Below, in pieces: positions 45,948 through 54,909 of a stretch of 64,000 bases of DNA. The notes beneath the pieces were generated by a model. That model did not search any database and was not told where the DNA came from. It was given only the letters and a program-made list of their open reading frames with translations. The position numbers were made by a program, and so were the translations under genes. The DNA is from Shewanella halifaxensis HAW-EB4 (GTDB lineage Bacteria; Pseudomonadota; Gammaproteobacteria; Enterobacterales; Shewanellaceae). The stretch covers positions 2,914,001 through 2,978,000 of the forward strand of contig NC_010334.1 in assembly GCF_000019185.1 (NCBI RefSeq), written 5' to 3'. How positions within the stretch are numbered: position 1 is the stretch's first letter; each line of letters starts with the position of its first letter.

Positions 45948-46547
45948 TTAGTCTTGATACGCAACAAGTTTATCTTTCAATCCTTGCTTCACTTTAGACC
46001 ATTCGCTATCAATGATGGAGTACACAACAGTGTCTCTTACGGTACCGTTATTCAAAATTTGGTGGTTGCGTAAAATGCCGTCTTGATTAGCACCTAATCG
46101 GCAAATCGATTCGCGGGATACTTGGTTTTGAATATGAGTTCTAAACTCTACAGCCATTACGTCAAGAGTTTCAAATGCATAAGAAAGTATGAGTAGTTTT
46201 GCTTCGGTATTAACTGCGGTGCGCTGAGCACTTTTTGAGTACCAGGTGTAACCCACTTCTAGTCTGCGATGTTGCTGCTGCCAGTTACAAATGCGTGTAC
46301 AACCAACAATTTCACCTGAGTGACGATCCCGAACCGCAAAGGCTAGTGCCTCACCACGAGCCTCAGCCTCCAATGCTGTCGTGATATAGGCTTTCATATT
46401 GTCTGGATGGGGGGCCGATGTATACCATAGCTCCCACAAATTGCCATCCGCAACGGCAATGCTTAAGGCTGCTTGATGTTCCAGTGATAAAGGCTCTAGG
46501 ACGATATACTCACCCACTAAACTGGTTTCTCTTGCTTCTTCGTTCAC
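45948..46547 (-). CDS. GNAT acetyltransferase (RimJ/RimL-like)
   Basis: A 199-residue enzyme of the RimJ/RimL branch of GNAT N-acetyltransferases. It opens with EYIVLEPLSLEHQAAL, has EIVGCTRIC and RRLEVGYTWYSKSAQRTAVN as the acetyl-CoA loop region, then AVEFRTHIQNQVSRESICRLG. Two GTG codons are adjacent, and the one at 46547 is at the better distance from the AGGAGG site. It probably acetylates a small amine or a protein N-terminus. Confidence 0.85.
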   Translation of the reverse strand: MNEEARETSLVGEYIVLEPLSLEHQAALSIAVADGNLWELWYTSAPHPDNMKAYITTALEAEARGEALAFAVRDRHSGEIVGCTRICNWQQQHRRLEVGYTWYSKSAQRTAVNTEAKLLILSYAFETLDVMAVEFRTHIQNQVSRESICRLGANQDGILRNHQILNNGTVRDTVVYSIIDSEWSKVKQGLKDKLVAYQD

Positions 46548-46670
46548 CACAACCTCCTGTCTTTTTATTATTCTACACTAGCATGGTAACAGACTCATTT
46601 TAAGCTAACTCTTGATGAAACTAGCTCAACTCACACACGATATCTTTATCATAATAATCAGGATAAAGCG

Positions 46671-47219
46671 CTATAAATATCGAGCGAAACTCATCCCATC
46701 TTTTAGAGCCTTCACCGGGGCATTGACTGCTGGAGTGCCTAAATAGAGAAACCCCACTATTTGGTCATCTGCTTGTAGCCCCAATAATTGATGCACGTTT
46801 GCATCGAACGCGAGCTCCCCCGTGCGCCAAATCCCTCCTAATCCCTGGGCAAACGCCGCTTGTTGCATCGCCATCGCAGCGCATCCAGCAGCTAGATGCT
46901 GCTCGAGTGCTGGCACTTTGGGGTGTTCAATCACCTTAGCGACCACGGTAATCACCATCGGGGCTCTTAGAGGCATGTTTTGAGCTTTAGCGATAAAGTC
47001 TGCGTCTGCACCTTTTAAGGTCAGCGCATTAACAAACACCTCTCCTAGGCGTGCCAAACCATCTTCTTCGGCAATAATAAACTCCCAAGGTGTCAACCCC
47101 GCATGGTCGGGCGCTCGCGTCGCGGCATCGAGAATATGCTGCAACTGCTGGGTATTAGGGGCTGGAGTAATCAGTCGTGGGGTTGATTGGCGAGTCAATA
47201 ATAATTCTAATGCGTCCAA
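46671..47219 (-). CDS. ydjA: NAD(P)H nitroreductase, YdjA-like
   Basis: Start chosen at the TTG at 47219 (LDALELLLTRQSTPRL) with AAGGA seven bases upstream. The resulting 182 residues match the E. coli YdjA length and start (MDALELL). The upstream ATG at 47288 would add 23 unmatched residues. FMN-binding marks are TRQSTPRL, RAPDHAGLTPW, AAGCAAMAMQQAAFAQGLGG and GFLYLGTP. YdjA is a small dimeric FMN enzyme that reduces nitroaromatics, and the natural substrate is unknown. Confidence 0.88.
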   Translation of the reverse strand: MDALELLLTRQSTPRLITPAPNTQQLQHILDAATRAPDHAGLTPWEFIIAEEDGLARLGEVFVNALTLKGADADFIAKAQNMPLRAPMVITVVAKVIEHPKVPALEQHLAAGCAAMAMQQAAFAQGLGGIWRTGELAFDANVHQLLGLQADDQIVGFLYLGTPAVNAPVKALKDGMSFARYL

Positions 47220-47299
47220 CTTATTATCCTTAATAATGTTTGTACGAAAAATAGGGATTAACAAATGAGTCCCCATTGAGAGTATCAAGGGCGCAAAAA

Positions 47300-47324
47300 A
47301 AATCCCACCTATTTAGTGGGATTT
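47300..47324 (-). terminator. Terminator of the DoxX-like gene
   Basis: AAATCCCAC (47300-47308) with GTGGGATTT (47316-47324). On the minus strand it is followed by TTTTTTTG, which fits termination of the leftward DoxX-like transcript. Confidence 0.8.
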
Positions 47325-47455
47325 GGCTTGTTTAATCATTTATCTACTCTATAAACCTGTTACTTATACCAGTCAAAATAGGACACAACTTCAAGCAGCG
47401 TTGTCGACAAGTTTAAGCCAAAACTTACACTCGCTGACACGCGCGCCTTTAACGT

Positions 47456-48052
47456 CTATTCAGTTAGACCATTACGCTTAGCAATATAATAATCAAGGCT
47501 TGTGTAACGCCCCCCGCCCATAAACACCAATACCATTAGCATAAATAAGTAGGTAACTGCGAACTCGATACCATTGTTCAAAATCACAAAATTACCGGAA
47601 CTCGTTAGCCACTCGTAATTACCATTTGCCTGTAAGATCTCTTTCGCACGCTCAAGTTTTTCAGCTGAGGCCATTACATTTTCATTTGCAAGCCAAGAGC
47701 TAGGATCGGCTATCGCTAACCAACCGTTTTCAATATGTACACTAAGGGCTGCCACTAACATGGTGAAACCCAGTGGAATTGCGACAAGCCGGGTCGCAAG
47801 ACCTACAATCAGCAAAGCACCACCAAAAAGCTCAGTCCCTGCCGCAAGCGCGACCATCACTTCAGGGAAAGGTAGACCAAGCCCCCAGTCTGGATTACCA
47901 AACCAAGCCGCTGAGTCACTAAAATTGGAGAGTTTATTATATCCTGCTTGCATCAATACCGGTGCGAGATATAAACGCAGGGCTAGCGGTGCTACCCCTT
48001 CGCCATATTGAAGTAGCTTCAAAAATTTCTGATAAAGTTTAATAAGTTGCAT
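47456..48052 (-). CDS. DoxX-family membrane protein
   Basis: Start chosen at the ATG at 48052 (MQLIKLYQKF) with AGAGGG upstream. The 198-residue product has four membrane segments with the DoxX marks LRLYLAPVLMQAGYNKL and AAGTELFGGALLIVGLATR. It contains an insert (about residues 115-160) between the third and fourth segments. DoxX relatives act in quinone-linked redox or sulfur stress, and the exact role here is unknown. Confidence 0.85.
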   Translation of the reverse strand: MQLIKLYQKFLKLLQYGEGVAPLALRLYLAPVLMQAGYNKLSNFSDSAAWFGNPDWGLGLPFPEVMVALAAGTELFGGALLIVGLATRLVAIPLGFTMLVAALSVHIENGWLAIADPSSWLANENVMASAEKLERAKEILQANGNYEWLTSSGNFVILNNGIEFAVTYLFMLMVLVFMGGGRYTSLDYYIAKRNGLTE

Positions 48053-48150
48053 CCGGTTCCCTCTATGAATTGTCACTTAGCCTAGCTATATAGACCCTTA
48101 CAACTGAACCTATCTTTCATGCCAGACGGTAAAATTAGCTTTTAGTGAAG

Positions 48151-48993
48151 TTAATCAGCCTCGCTGAGCTCATTAAGATCAACGATTAACGCATCAAGCT
48201 TTGCTTGAAAATGTTTTTTCTGGCTTATCGTCGCCAGCAAATTAAGTCGGACCAACAAGGTACCAAATTGCTCAGTATTGTTATCCAGCGTGGTTTTATA
48301 TACATCAGATTTAAGCCTGTCAGGCTGAGTCATCAACACTGTTAGGCTATGAGATAATGCAGCTTGGTTATGACGGTTCTTCAGTGCTAGTGACAACAGC
48401 CTTATCCATTCATGCCGATATTCAAGCCACATATCTAAGTTCGATGAACGCCCAAGGTTATATTCATGTATGGCTTGCTTTTGCTTTGATGTGAGCTTTC
48501 CTATCCACTTCTTTATGCGTTTATTGATGCGCTTATCTGCCATTTCAACTAATGCTTGCCTATCTTTACCTAAATACTTTCGATTTAGCGCTTTCTCATC
48601 AACTCTAAGCTGCGCAATAACTTGTTTAACCTGCTCATCGGTGAAAGAACTTATCATTGGCACAATAAACGGTTTAATAAATTCAAAGGTTCTGAGCCAG
48701 TGCTGTTTAAGCTGCTCAACTTGTGCAGCCCAAACTGCGGGTGTAAGGCTTGCTTGCTCAAACTCAAGTGAGAATTGCGACAGTTGTTTAGCGTACAGAG
48801 GAAGTTCTTCTGCTCTGTGCCAGATCAAAAATTGATTAAGGGCTGAGTCAAATTGGGCTTGCTGCCCAGAGGTTAATGAGACATATTCTTCGAGTTTCCA
48901 CTCGATAACCCAATCTAAAAAGTAATAACCCATCTTAGTCGAGCAGCCAACAAGAGAAACTAGGAGTAAAACCCATAAGCCTACCTTTTTCAT
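48151..48993 (-). CDS. DUF6279-family lipoprotein
   Basis: A 280-residue lipoprotein (lipobox LVGC, mature Cys17). The mature chain is helical with YYFLDWVIEWKLEEYVSL at its start, then SGQQAQFDSALNQFLIWHR, typical of the DUF6279 family found in marine gammaproteobacteria. No function is established. It is a single gene. Confidence 0.8.
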   Translation of the reverse strand: MKKVGLWVLLLVSLVGCSTKMGYYFLDWVIEWKLEEYVSLTSGQQAQFDSALNQFLIWHRAEELPLYAKQLSQFSLEFEQASLTPAVWAAQVEQLKQHWLRTFEFIKPFIVPMISSFTDEQVKQVIAQLRVDEKALNRKYLGKDRQALVEMADKRINKRIKKWIGKLTSKQKQAIHEYNLGRSSNLDMWLEYRHEWIRLLSLALKNRHNQAALSHSLTVLMTQPDRLKSDVYKTTLDNNTEQFGTLLVRLNLLATISQKKHFQAKLDALIVDLNELSEAD

Positions 48994-49158
48994 TTAGCCT
49001 CCTATTGAACTCACAACTTAGGCTTATGTTTAACCTCAATATCAACACACAGCTATGCGTGCCTTTAACCTAGCATAGAACATCGGCAGGAATTCGCGCA
49101 GTTACAAACTGCCTCATACAGCGGCAAGGTCGTGATGATGAGCATCAACAGGGATATA

Positions 49159-49472
49159 ATACCAATCAGTATAAGAAGTTGATCTACTCAGAACGTTTTT
49201 GGCAAACTAATTCAAGGCGAATAACTGAAAGAATGGTTGCTCCCTTGTGAAGTTGTTCAACGCAGAAGTAGGCAGCCAAAAACGCTCCAGAATGGCGAGT
49301 TTTAGCGGCTCTGTTACTGTGTTAACGAGCTTAAACGTAGAATAACTATGCTCTTCACTCGTTGCAAACCACATGGATGTGGTGAATGTCATTAAAGCAG
49401 GAGCACTTAATGACCTTGTCTCAGTGCCGCTAAACTCTCGCTGAGCGACCAAATCTTTATACTGATTGGTAT
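49159..49472. mobile_element. MITE-like element with perfect 16-bp terminal inverted repeats
   Basis: ATACCAATCAGTATAA (49159-49174) is exactly inverted at TTATACTGATTGGTAT (49457-49472). The enclosed 314 bp contains no credible gene: the frame at 49207-49503 runs out through one terminal repeat and has no ribosome site. The ATACCAAT end motif recurs in hairpins at 44277-44307 and 57029-57059. No clear target duplication is visible beside the ends. This is best read as a non-autonomous miniature element. Confidence 0.7.
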
Positions 49473-49656
49473 AAATAATGATCTTGTATAAAATTTTTGA
49501 CAAATGAATGAAGTAGAAACTAATGAAATAGAACGTAATTAAATAAAGAGTGAATAGGTAAAAATAGACGTTAACTCAATACCCAAAAAGCCATTGGCAG
49601 ACACAGATACACGCTAACGTCTGCCACGATACTCGCTGATTTTTCAGCGTCGCTAG

Positions 49657-50814
49657 CTAGGTGCAGCAGGCTATTAACTCATCGTATTGCTGAGCGCAGT
49701 TCAGGTAATCTTCGACTAAGTGATATGCTTCACCCGTATCGAGTTTAATCAACTGGCCCTCTTTTACTAGGCTGTCAAAAGCCATTTGTAGTGCCCAGCA
49801 CACCGCGAAGACCCAATATAGATCGACGGCGGAAGTGACCGCATCTCTTGCCTGGTCATTTAGGTTCAGGTTTGTGGCTAAATAACTGTCAATCAGCCAA
49901 TGGCGCTGCTCAGATGACAGAGAATGACTGGCAAGCACAGCAGCAAGATCGCATAAAGGGTGTGAGCGACAGGCATATTCAAAATCAATGCATTTGAGCT
50001 TATCTTCAACGACCAAAATATTATATGGGTTTAAGTCTCGGTGGCTAAATTGCAGATTGTTCACACAAGCAGCTAGGCTATCAAGCATGGCATCAATCTG
50101 ATGAGATTGAGCCAAAAGCTGTTGATATAGCTGTTGCCAACGACTTAACAATGCTTGCTCGGCAAGATTATTGCCCTCACTTGTATGACTGACACTTTGT
50201 CTCGCTCGACTTTTAATGTCCGAACGATGAACGCTCGCGCTAGGAGGAGCTATAACATCAGCGACGCTGCACTCGATATCCGATAAGCCCAGCAAGCGAG
50301 TCAATTGCAGGTTCATGTTGGTTAAACGCGCAAGGTATCTCTGCCACTGCGTATCGACATTCATCACATTGCTTGGCAGAGGTAATTGTTTTAAACCATT
50401 TAATAACTCGAGCAATTTTCGCTCGGCGTCTGGCCAGAGATTATGGGTCGTGGTAAGGGGGTGTGACCCATTCGCACTAATCAGCTCACTCCAACAAACT
50501 GGCTCATTTTGCGCAAAAAACTCACTCAAATAAAAGCTGTTATCTGGACTAACATAGACAATTTGTGGTGCGAGCCGCTCCTCACTTGCAAGCAGCCAAT
50601 TTGACACTTCATCATCTCGATTGCAGATCTGTGAGCTTGCCCAGCTATTGACTCTTAATACCCACTCCGCGGCATTAGGCTTACTCGCGTGAACCCCACG
50701 AATATAGTAATTTTGATTACTCAACCCTTGAGTCAAGGGCGCGATAAGGCTGACACTTGTCAGCCCTGATTGCACAAAATAGGGCGCTAGCATTTTAGCT
50801 AAAGCTTGAGCCAT
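49657..50814 (-). CDS. thiK: Thiamine kinase-like phosphotransferase
   Basis: A 385-residue kinase of the aminoglycoside/choline phosphotransferase fold. The nucleotide loop region is LTQGLSNQNYYI, the catalytic loop FSHRDLNPYNIL (Asp260) and the metal-binding Asp277 in CIDFEYA. It is longer than E. coli ThiK (274 residues), with an extra stretch around residues 175-220. Its assignment as thiamine kinase rests on context: it follows pnuC with no gap in a TPP-riboswitch operon, and E. coli has hinT-ycfL-lpoB-thiK. It would trap imported thiamine as thiamine phosphate. Choline or other kinase activity remains possible. Confidence 0.75.
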   Translation of the reverse strand: MAQALAKMLAPYFVQSGLTSVSLIAPLTQGLSNQNYYIRGVHASKPNAAEWVLRVNSWASSQICNRDDEVSNWLLASEERLAPQIVYVSPDNSFYLSEFFAQNEPVCWSELISANGSHPLTTTHNLWPDAERKLLELLNGLKQLPLPSNVMNVDTQWQRYLARLTNMNLQLTRLLGLSDIECSVADVIAPPSASVHRSDIKSRARQSVSHTSEGNNLAEQALLSRWQQLYQQLLAQSHQIDAMLDSLAACVNNLQFSHRDLNPYNILVVEDKLKCIDFEYACRSHPLCDLAAVLASHSLSSEQRHWLIDSYLATNLNLNDQARDAVTSAVDLYWVFAVCWALQMAFDSLVKEGQLIKLDTGEAYHLVEDYLNCAQQYDELIACCT

Positions 50815-51477
50815 TTAGGCGGTACCTGCTGTTAAATCAATTTGTTGCGCTGTTTTCTGCACTTTCATTTTGTTGCGCCACATGTAATAGCCAAACACAA
50901 CCATACCTAAATAAAACACAAATAAAACGGCGGTCAACATCAAGCCTTTACTGACGTAGAGATAAATCGAAACAGCATCAATAACAAACCAATAAATCCA
51001 ATTCTCTAACACCTTCTTAGCGACTAAATAGGTGGTCATGACCGCAAAACAGGTCGTGGCGGCATCTAAATATGGAAAAGCAGCTTGAGTTTGAGTCGCC
51101 ATAAAATGGCCTATAACGAGTGCTACTAAGGTGGTAATACCGATTATCTTCAGATGCGTCGACAGTCGCCATGAAACGATGTTCACCCCATCGTGCTCTT
51201 TGCCGCCTCGAGTCCACATCCAATAACCATAAACAGCCATGGCCATGTAGTAAATATTGAGAACAGATTCCATCAACAACGACACTTTCCAGAATAATAC
51301 CGTATAAATTGCGGTACTAATAAATGCCGCAGCCCAACACCAGATGCTGCCTTTCATCGCAAAAACAAGATAAGCTAAAGCCAGTAATACCGCTACGGCC
51401 TCCCAGCCTGTTAAGGCTTCAGCTTCACCAAAAGCAGCAGTAAAACTATTGACTAACGTTAGCCAAAACTCAGACAT
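50815..51477 (-). CDS. pnuT: PnuC-family transporter, probably thiamine (PnuT)
   Basis: A 220-residue inner-membrane protein with seven or so membrane segments and the PnuC marks GSIWCWAAAFISTAIYTVLF, NIYYMAMAVYGYWMW and WIYWFVIDAVSIYLY. PnuC proteins import nicotinamide riboside, while PnuT members import thiamine and are found under TPP riboswitches. The operon position here (riboswitch, receptor, YkoF-like protein, kinase) favours thiamine. Uptake is driven by phosphorylation inside the cell, which suits the kinase encoded next. Confidence 0.85.
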   Translation of the reverse strand: MSEFWLTLVNSFTAAFGEAEALTGWEAVAVLLALAYLVFAMKGSIWCWAAAFISTAIYTVLFWKVSLLMESVLNIYYMAMAVYGYWMWTRGGKEHDGVNIVSWRLSTHLKIIGITTLVALVIGHFMATQTQAAFPYLDAATTCFAVMTTYLVAKKVLENWIYWFVIDAVSIYLYVSKGLMLTAVLFVFYLGMVVFGYYMWRNKMKVQKTAQQIDLTAGTA

Positions 51478-51493
51478 AAAAAGTGCCCTATAT

Positions 51494-51534
51494 TTAACAC
51501 AAGAAACTTAACACGGGAACTTAGCACAAGAAAC
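51494..51534. repeat. Short tandem repeat upstream of pnuT
   Basis: Three imperfect units, TTAACACAAGAAAC (51494-51507), TTAACACGGGAAC (51508-51520) and TTAGCACAAGAAAC (51521-51534), between the YkoF-like gene and pnuT. Confidence 0.75.
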
Positions 51535-51621
51535 CTTGCCCTAAATCATCGTCATATATTGTTAAGGTCATAAGTGGTTGCAGGGCAATTCTTATCCTAC
51601 AACCACCACATCTAAATAAAT

Positions 51622-51882
51622 TTATTCGCTGTGACTTAGATTTAGCTCACCACCAATAAATTTGCATACGAACACTGCTTTACCAAACTTTTCATGAGCC
51701 GCTTGCATCTCAATTGCAAGCATGGACATCACATCGGCATATTCACCGACCACCTGAGTTGCCATCGCATTGGTAACGCGCTGGATGTTGTCATAGGAAT
51801 CCACACGGGCAATAAACCACTTAATCGGGTCTAAGTAGTTATCTTGTAGTGGGTAGCAACTAATTTCTGCAGTTAATTTCAT
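51622..51882 (-). CDS. YkoF/MTH1187-like thiamine-binding protein
   Basis: Start chosen at the ATG at 51882 (MKLTAEISCYPLQDNYL), eight bases after GAGGT. The 86-residue cytoplasmic protein has the single ferredoxin-like domain of the YkoF/MTH1187 group, which binds thiamine or its pyrimidine part. Family-like features are EISCYPL, then DPIKWFIARV and QVVGEYADVMSML. Its place between the receptor and pnuT under a TPP riboswitch supports this call. Confidence 0.75.
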   Translation of the reverse strand: MKLTAEISCYPLQDNYLDPIKWFIARVDSYDNIQRVTNAMATQVVGEYADVMSMLAIEMQAAHEKFGKAVFVCKFIGGELNLSHSE

Positions 51883-52003
51883 GATATTGACCTCAGCCAC
51901 CAAAGGGTGGCTCAATTTGATTATTTAATTAAAAGAGTGATCAACAAAACCGGTTAACCAACTCTGACTCATGCTTACATCACACGTTTAACTATAACTT
52001 TAA

Positions 52004-54142
52004 TTACAAGAACTTAAGATTAAACGTCATCCCCAGTTGGCGAGGATCACCGTAACGTATATATTGCTTATCAGCCCAGTCTAAATCAGGCTCATTGCCA
52101 AAGTAGAAACCACGAACGCCGTATTTTTCATCAAATAGATTACGGCCCCATAGATAAACTGACCAGATGTCTGCTTCATAACCCACTTTGGCATTAAAAA
52201 CTTGGTATGCATCTGATTTGGATTCGTTACTGTCAGAGTAGTAAAAATCACTCTTGCCGCTAGCATTGACATTGGCAAACCAACCATTATCACTGCGATA
52301 TGTCGCACCGATGCTAAAGGTATAGTTAGGAGAGTGCGCCAGTTCTCTACCAGAAAGGTCGACTACTGCGCCATACTTATCTTCATATTGATAATCGCCA
52401 TAGGCCGTCTCAAGCCAACCAAGGCTGCCGTACAGGTTCAAGTTGTCTGTCGCGTACCAGTTACCGTCAAGTTCTGCGCCGTAGTTATTCGAGCTACCTG
52501 CGTTTTCAGTGAATAAGATAAAGTTACCCTCTTCGCCCGGAACCGTTGACTGCTGCGATGCCGCAACCTGTTGATCTTGTCTATCCATATAGAAGATGGC
52601 AAGATTCGTGCTCGCCTGGCCATCAAACCAAGTAGACTTCAAACCCAATTCATAGTTATAAAGAATTTCAGTGTCATACTCTTTCTTGCCAGCCAGCTCG
52701 TCTGGCAGCGACATATTAAAGCCACCCGCTTTGTAGCCTCGAGCCACACGAATATAAGATTCATGTTTTTCGCTTAAGGCCTTACTTAATGCAATATGAC
52801 CGCCCCACATGGTTTCACTTGGCCCAAAGCTGTCTCCTGCAGAGTCACGGTAATCGCTATCTCGGCGCTCAACACGCAAACCTACAGATAGGGCATAACT
52901 TGCGCCTAAGTCAGAATCTAACTGACCAAACAGCGCATAGTTCTGTGCCTCATACTCAGCAGATAACTGGTTATAAGTATCGAGGGTGTCGTTATCTTCC
53001 TGTAGATCCATGGCATAAACGCCAATCAGCCAGTCTGTGCTATCTGCAAAAATACGCCCTGATTCAGTTGACGATAATCTAAACTCTTGAGTTAGCGTTT
53101 TTCGCTCACCTTTTTTATCCCAGTTATATTCGTACTCGCATGGGCTACCACCGCAATCTCGGCTAGCCCAGTAATCAGGGTTTGCCCAGTCACCATCGTA
53201 GTTATGGTGAGTGTCTGATTGTGCCAATGAAGTTAAAGAGGTCAGCTCAAAATTATCAGCTCCGGTATAGGTAAACTTAAGTGATGAACCTGTCGTGCGC
53301 TGCTTATCGACACCGGGGGCATCGGTTAGGGTATCAAAACCGTTATTATCCAGTGTCCAAGCGTCATAGCCATTATCATAGTCGGCATGTAGCAAGGTTA
53401 AATCAATTTCTAAATCGTCCGTTGCGTACCAACGTAACTTTGCACGGCCAGTAAACTCATCGCGACCATTCGTGTCTGTTCTATCGAGGTAAAGGTTATC
53501 GCGATAACCGTCTTGTTGATGCTGCTGCAAGGATACGCGGTAAAGCAGATCACCTGAATCGGTAAGAGGGCCCGAGCTAAAGCCACTGAAGGTCTGCAGA
53601 TTGTCATCACCAAACGAGACCTCGGCGCCATGTTCAAAGTCATCGGTCGGGTCATTACTCTTAAGGTAGATAAGGCCCGCCAAGGCATTGGCGCCATAAC
53701 GTGTCCCCTGAGGTCCTCTCAGCACTTCGACCTGCTGTAAATCATACATGCTAGAGACCATACCTAAACCAGATAGATCGATATCATCAACCACAAAGCC
53801 TACCGAAGAGTTAGGTGCGCCTTGATACTCCTCTTGCTCGCCCACACCGCGAATTTGAAAGTATTTAGGTCTAGAGCTACCGCCAGACCAGTTTAAATTG
53901 GCAACCGTATTTAAGATATCTTCAAAGTGCTGTGCACCTTCATCTTCAATTTGCTGCTGGTCGATAACGGTGACACTTGATGGCATCTTTTCTAAATCAG
54001 AGCCGCGAAAGTCTGACGTCACAACCAAGACTTCGATATCATCGTCAGTCTTTGATGCATCAGCATTAGCGAAGGTGTTAGAAGATGAGAGTGCTGCAAT
54101 AACCGCGAGGGATATTGGCGAATAAGATTTTAGATTTAACAT
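52004..54142 (-). CDS. TonB-dependent outer-membrane receptor, probably for thiamine
   Basis: A 712-residue receptor with a signal peptide (about 26 residues, TFANA), a TonB-box-like EVLVVTS, a plug domain (MPSSVTVIDQQQIEDEG, RGPQGTRYGANALAG) and a beta barrel ending in the typical aromatic MTFNLKFL. A TPP riboswitch lies directly upstream, so its expression is expected to fall when thiamine diphosphate is plentiful. Receptors of this kind (called Omr in earlier regulon work) are predicted thiamine transporters. It is the first gene of the thiamine operon. Confidence 0.88.
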   Translation of the reverse strand: MLNLKSYSPISLAVIAALSSSNTFANADASKTDDDIEVLVVTSDFRGSDLEKMPSSVTVIDQQQIEDEGAQHFEDILNTVANLNWSGGSSRPKYFQIRGVGEQEEYQGAPNSSVGFVVDDIDLSGLGMVSSMYDLQQVEVLRGPQGTRYGANALAGLIYLKSNDPTDDFEHGAEVSFGDDNLQTFSGFSSGPLTDSGDLLYRVSLQQHQQDGYRDNLYLDRTDTNGRDEFTGRAKLRWYATDDLEIDLTLLHADYDNGYDAWTLDNNGFDTLTDAPGVDKQRTTGSSLKFTYTGADNFELTSLTSLAQSDTHHNYDGDWANPDYWASRDCGGSPCEYEYNWDKKGERKTLTQEFRLSSTESGRIFADSTDWLIGVYAMDLQEDNDTLDTYNQLSAEYEAQNYALFGQLDSDLGASYALSVGLRVERRDSDYRDSAGDSFGPSETMWGGHIALSKALSEKHESYIRVARGYKAGGFNMSLPDELAGKKEYDTEILYNYELGLKSTWFDGQASTNLAIFYMDRQDQQVAASQQSTVPGEEGNFILFTENAGSSNNYGAELDGNWYATDNLNLYGSLGWLETAYGDYQYEDKYGAVVDLSGRELAHSPNYTFSIGATYRSDNGWFANVNASGKSDFYYSDSNESKSDAYQVFNAKVGYEADIWSVYLWGRNLFDEKYGVRGFYFGNEPDLDWADKQYIRYGDPRQLGMTFNLKFL

Positions 54143-54204
54143 AGGACCTCAAAGTAAAATTTTGAGATCCGGCATCAGTAAAGAAGCGATCGGGAAATGA
54201 CTTT

Positions 54205-54320
54205 TGGCCCATTCCTACGCCGGTATTAGCCGGATCAGGTTCAAAGGGTTCGTTTTGCAACATCTCAGTCAACGCCAATAAATCCAACTTTCGGTTTATA
54301 GACTTTAACACCCCTTGGCG
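54205..54320 (-). promoter_or_regulatory. TPP (THI-box) riboswitch
   Basis: Read on the minus strand, the region runs CCAAGGGGTG, then CTGAGATG, AACCCTTTGAACCTGATC, CGGCTAATACCGGCGTAGG. These are the conserved THI-box segments: the CTGAGA loop and the CCCTTTGAACCTGATC plus GCGTAGG blocks that bind thiamine diphosphate. It sits about 65 bases before the receptor start codon, so it should control the whole operon, probably at translation or by premature termination. Confidence 0.95.
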
Positions 54321-54390
54321 AGCGCGATTATACATGAAATTCACAACTCGATGACAGACTTCTTTATAAACTTGATGGAAACGCATAAAA

Positions 54391-54413
54391 AAACGCCAGC
54401 CTTACTGACGTTT
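54391..54413 (-). terminator. Terminator after ycfL
   Basis: AAACGCCAG (54391-54399) and CTGACGTTT (54405-54413) pair with one mismatch. On the minus strand it is followed by TTTTTTT. It separates the hinT-ycfL transcript from the riboswitch operon. Confidence 0.8.
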
Positions 54414-54451
54414 TGTTAACGTTTGTTACTTAAGTAAAAACTGAGGTACGC

Positions 54452-54841
54452 TTAATTAGAAAATGCCTTACGAACATACAGCTCAAATCGAGTCGCAGTC
54501 GCATTTGGAGCCACGGCGCTAACTTGCAGTTGCTGTTTTCCATGTAGTTTTACCGATTTCCAGCTCATACCTTCATCATCAATCGTCATTCCGTTTAGAT
54601 CAAACCAGGTGAACTTGTATTGCAGCCTTAAGTCGGTTGATACCTGGCTGGCAATCGTACCAGTACCGCGTAAGAATCCACCTTCAGGTCGAGCCATGAT
54701 ATTGGTCACTTGTACCTCTTTACCAAAACTATTGTTATCTACTCGTACTTCCCCATTAGAGCCGACCATCACACCGGCTGTATGTGGAGCACATGCCGTG
54801 ATAACAAATGCAGTAAATAGTCCCAATAAAACCTTTTTCAT
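54452..54841 (-). CDS. ycfL: YcfL-like lipoprotein (DUF1425)
   Basis: A 129-residue lipoprotein (lipobox ITAC, mature Cys17). The mature domain reads VRVDNNSFGKEVQVTNIMAR, then LQYKFTWFDLNGMTIDDEG, the pattern of E. coli YcfL. In E. coli it lies between hinT and lpoB-thiK. Here two thioesterase genes separate it from hinT and a riboswitch operon follows, with no lpoB visible. The function is unknown. An AAGGGG site precedes the ATG. Confidence 0.85.
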   Translation of the reverse strand: MKKVLLGLFTAFVITACAPHTAGVMVGSNGEVRVDNNSFGKEVQVTNIMARPEGGFLRGTGTIASQVSTDLRLQYKFTWFDLNGMTIDDEGMSWKSVKLHGKQQLQVSAVAPNATATRFELYVRKAFSN

Positions 54842-54909
54842 ACCAATCCCCTTCTCAGCAGCAACGCATCGTCTATTTATACAGCCTATTTTTACAATCT
54901 ACAGCCAAA

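Noticed and set aside
45764..45967. 67-codon minus-strand frame after the GNAT gene
   Set aside because: It overlaps the GNAT gene's end, has no ribosome site, and another phase of the same DNA looks more protein-like but is broken.
49207..49503. 98-codon minus-strand frame in the MITE-like element
   Set aside because: It crosses one terminal inverted repeat and lacks a ribosome site; the element seems non-coding.
54078..54386. 102-codon minus-strand frame over the riboswitch
   Set aside because: It translates the TPP riboswitch and the start of the receptor gene in the wrong phase.
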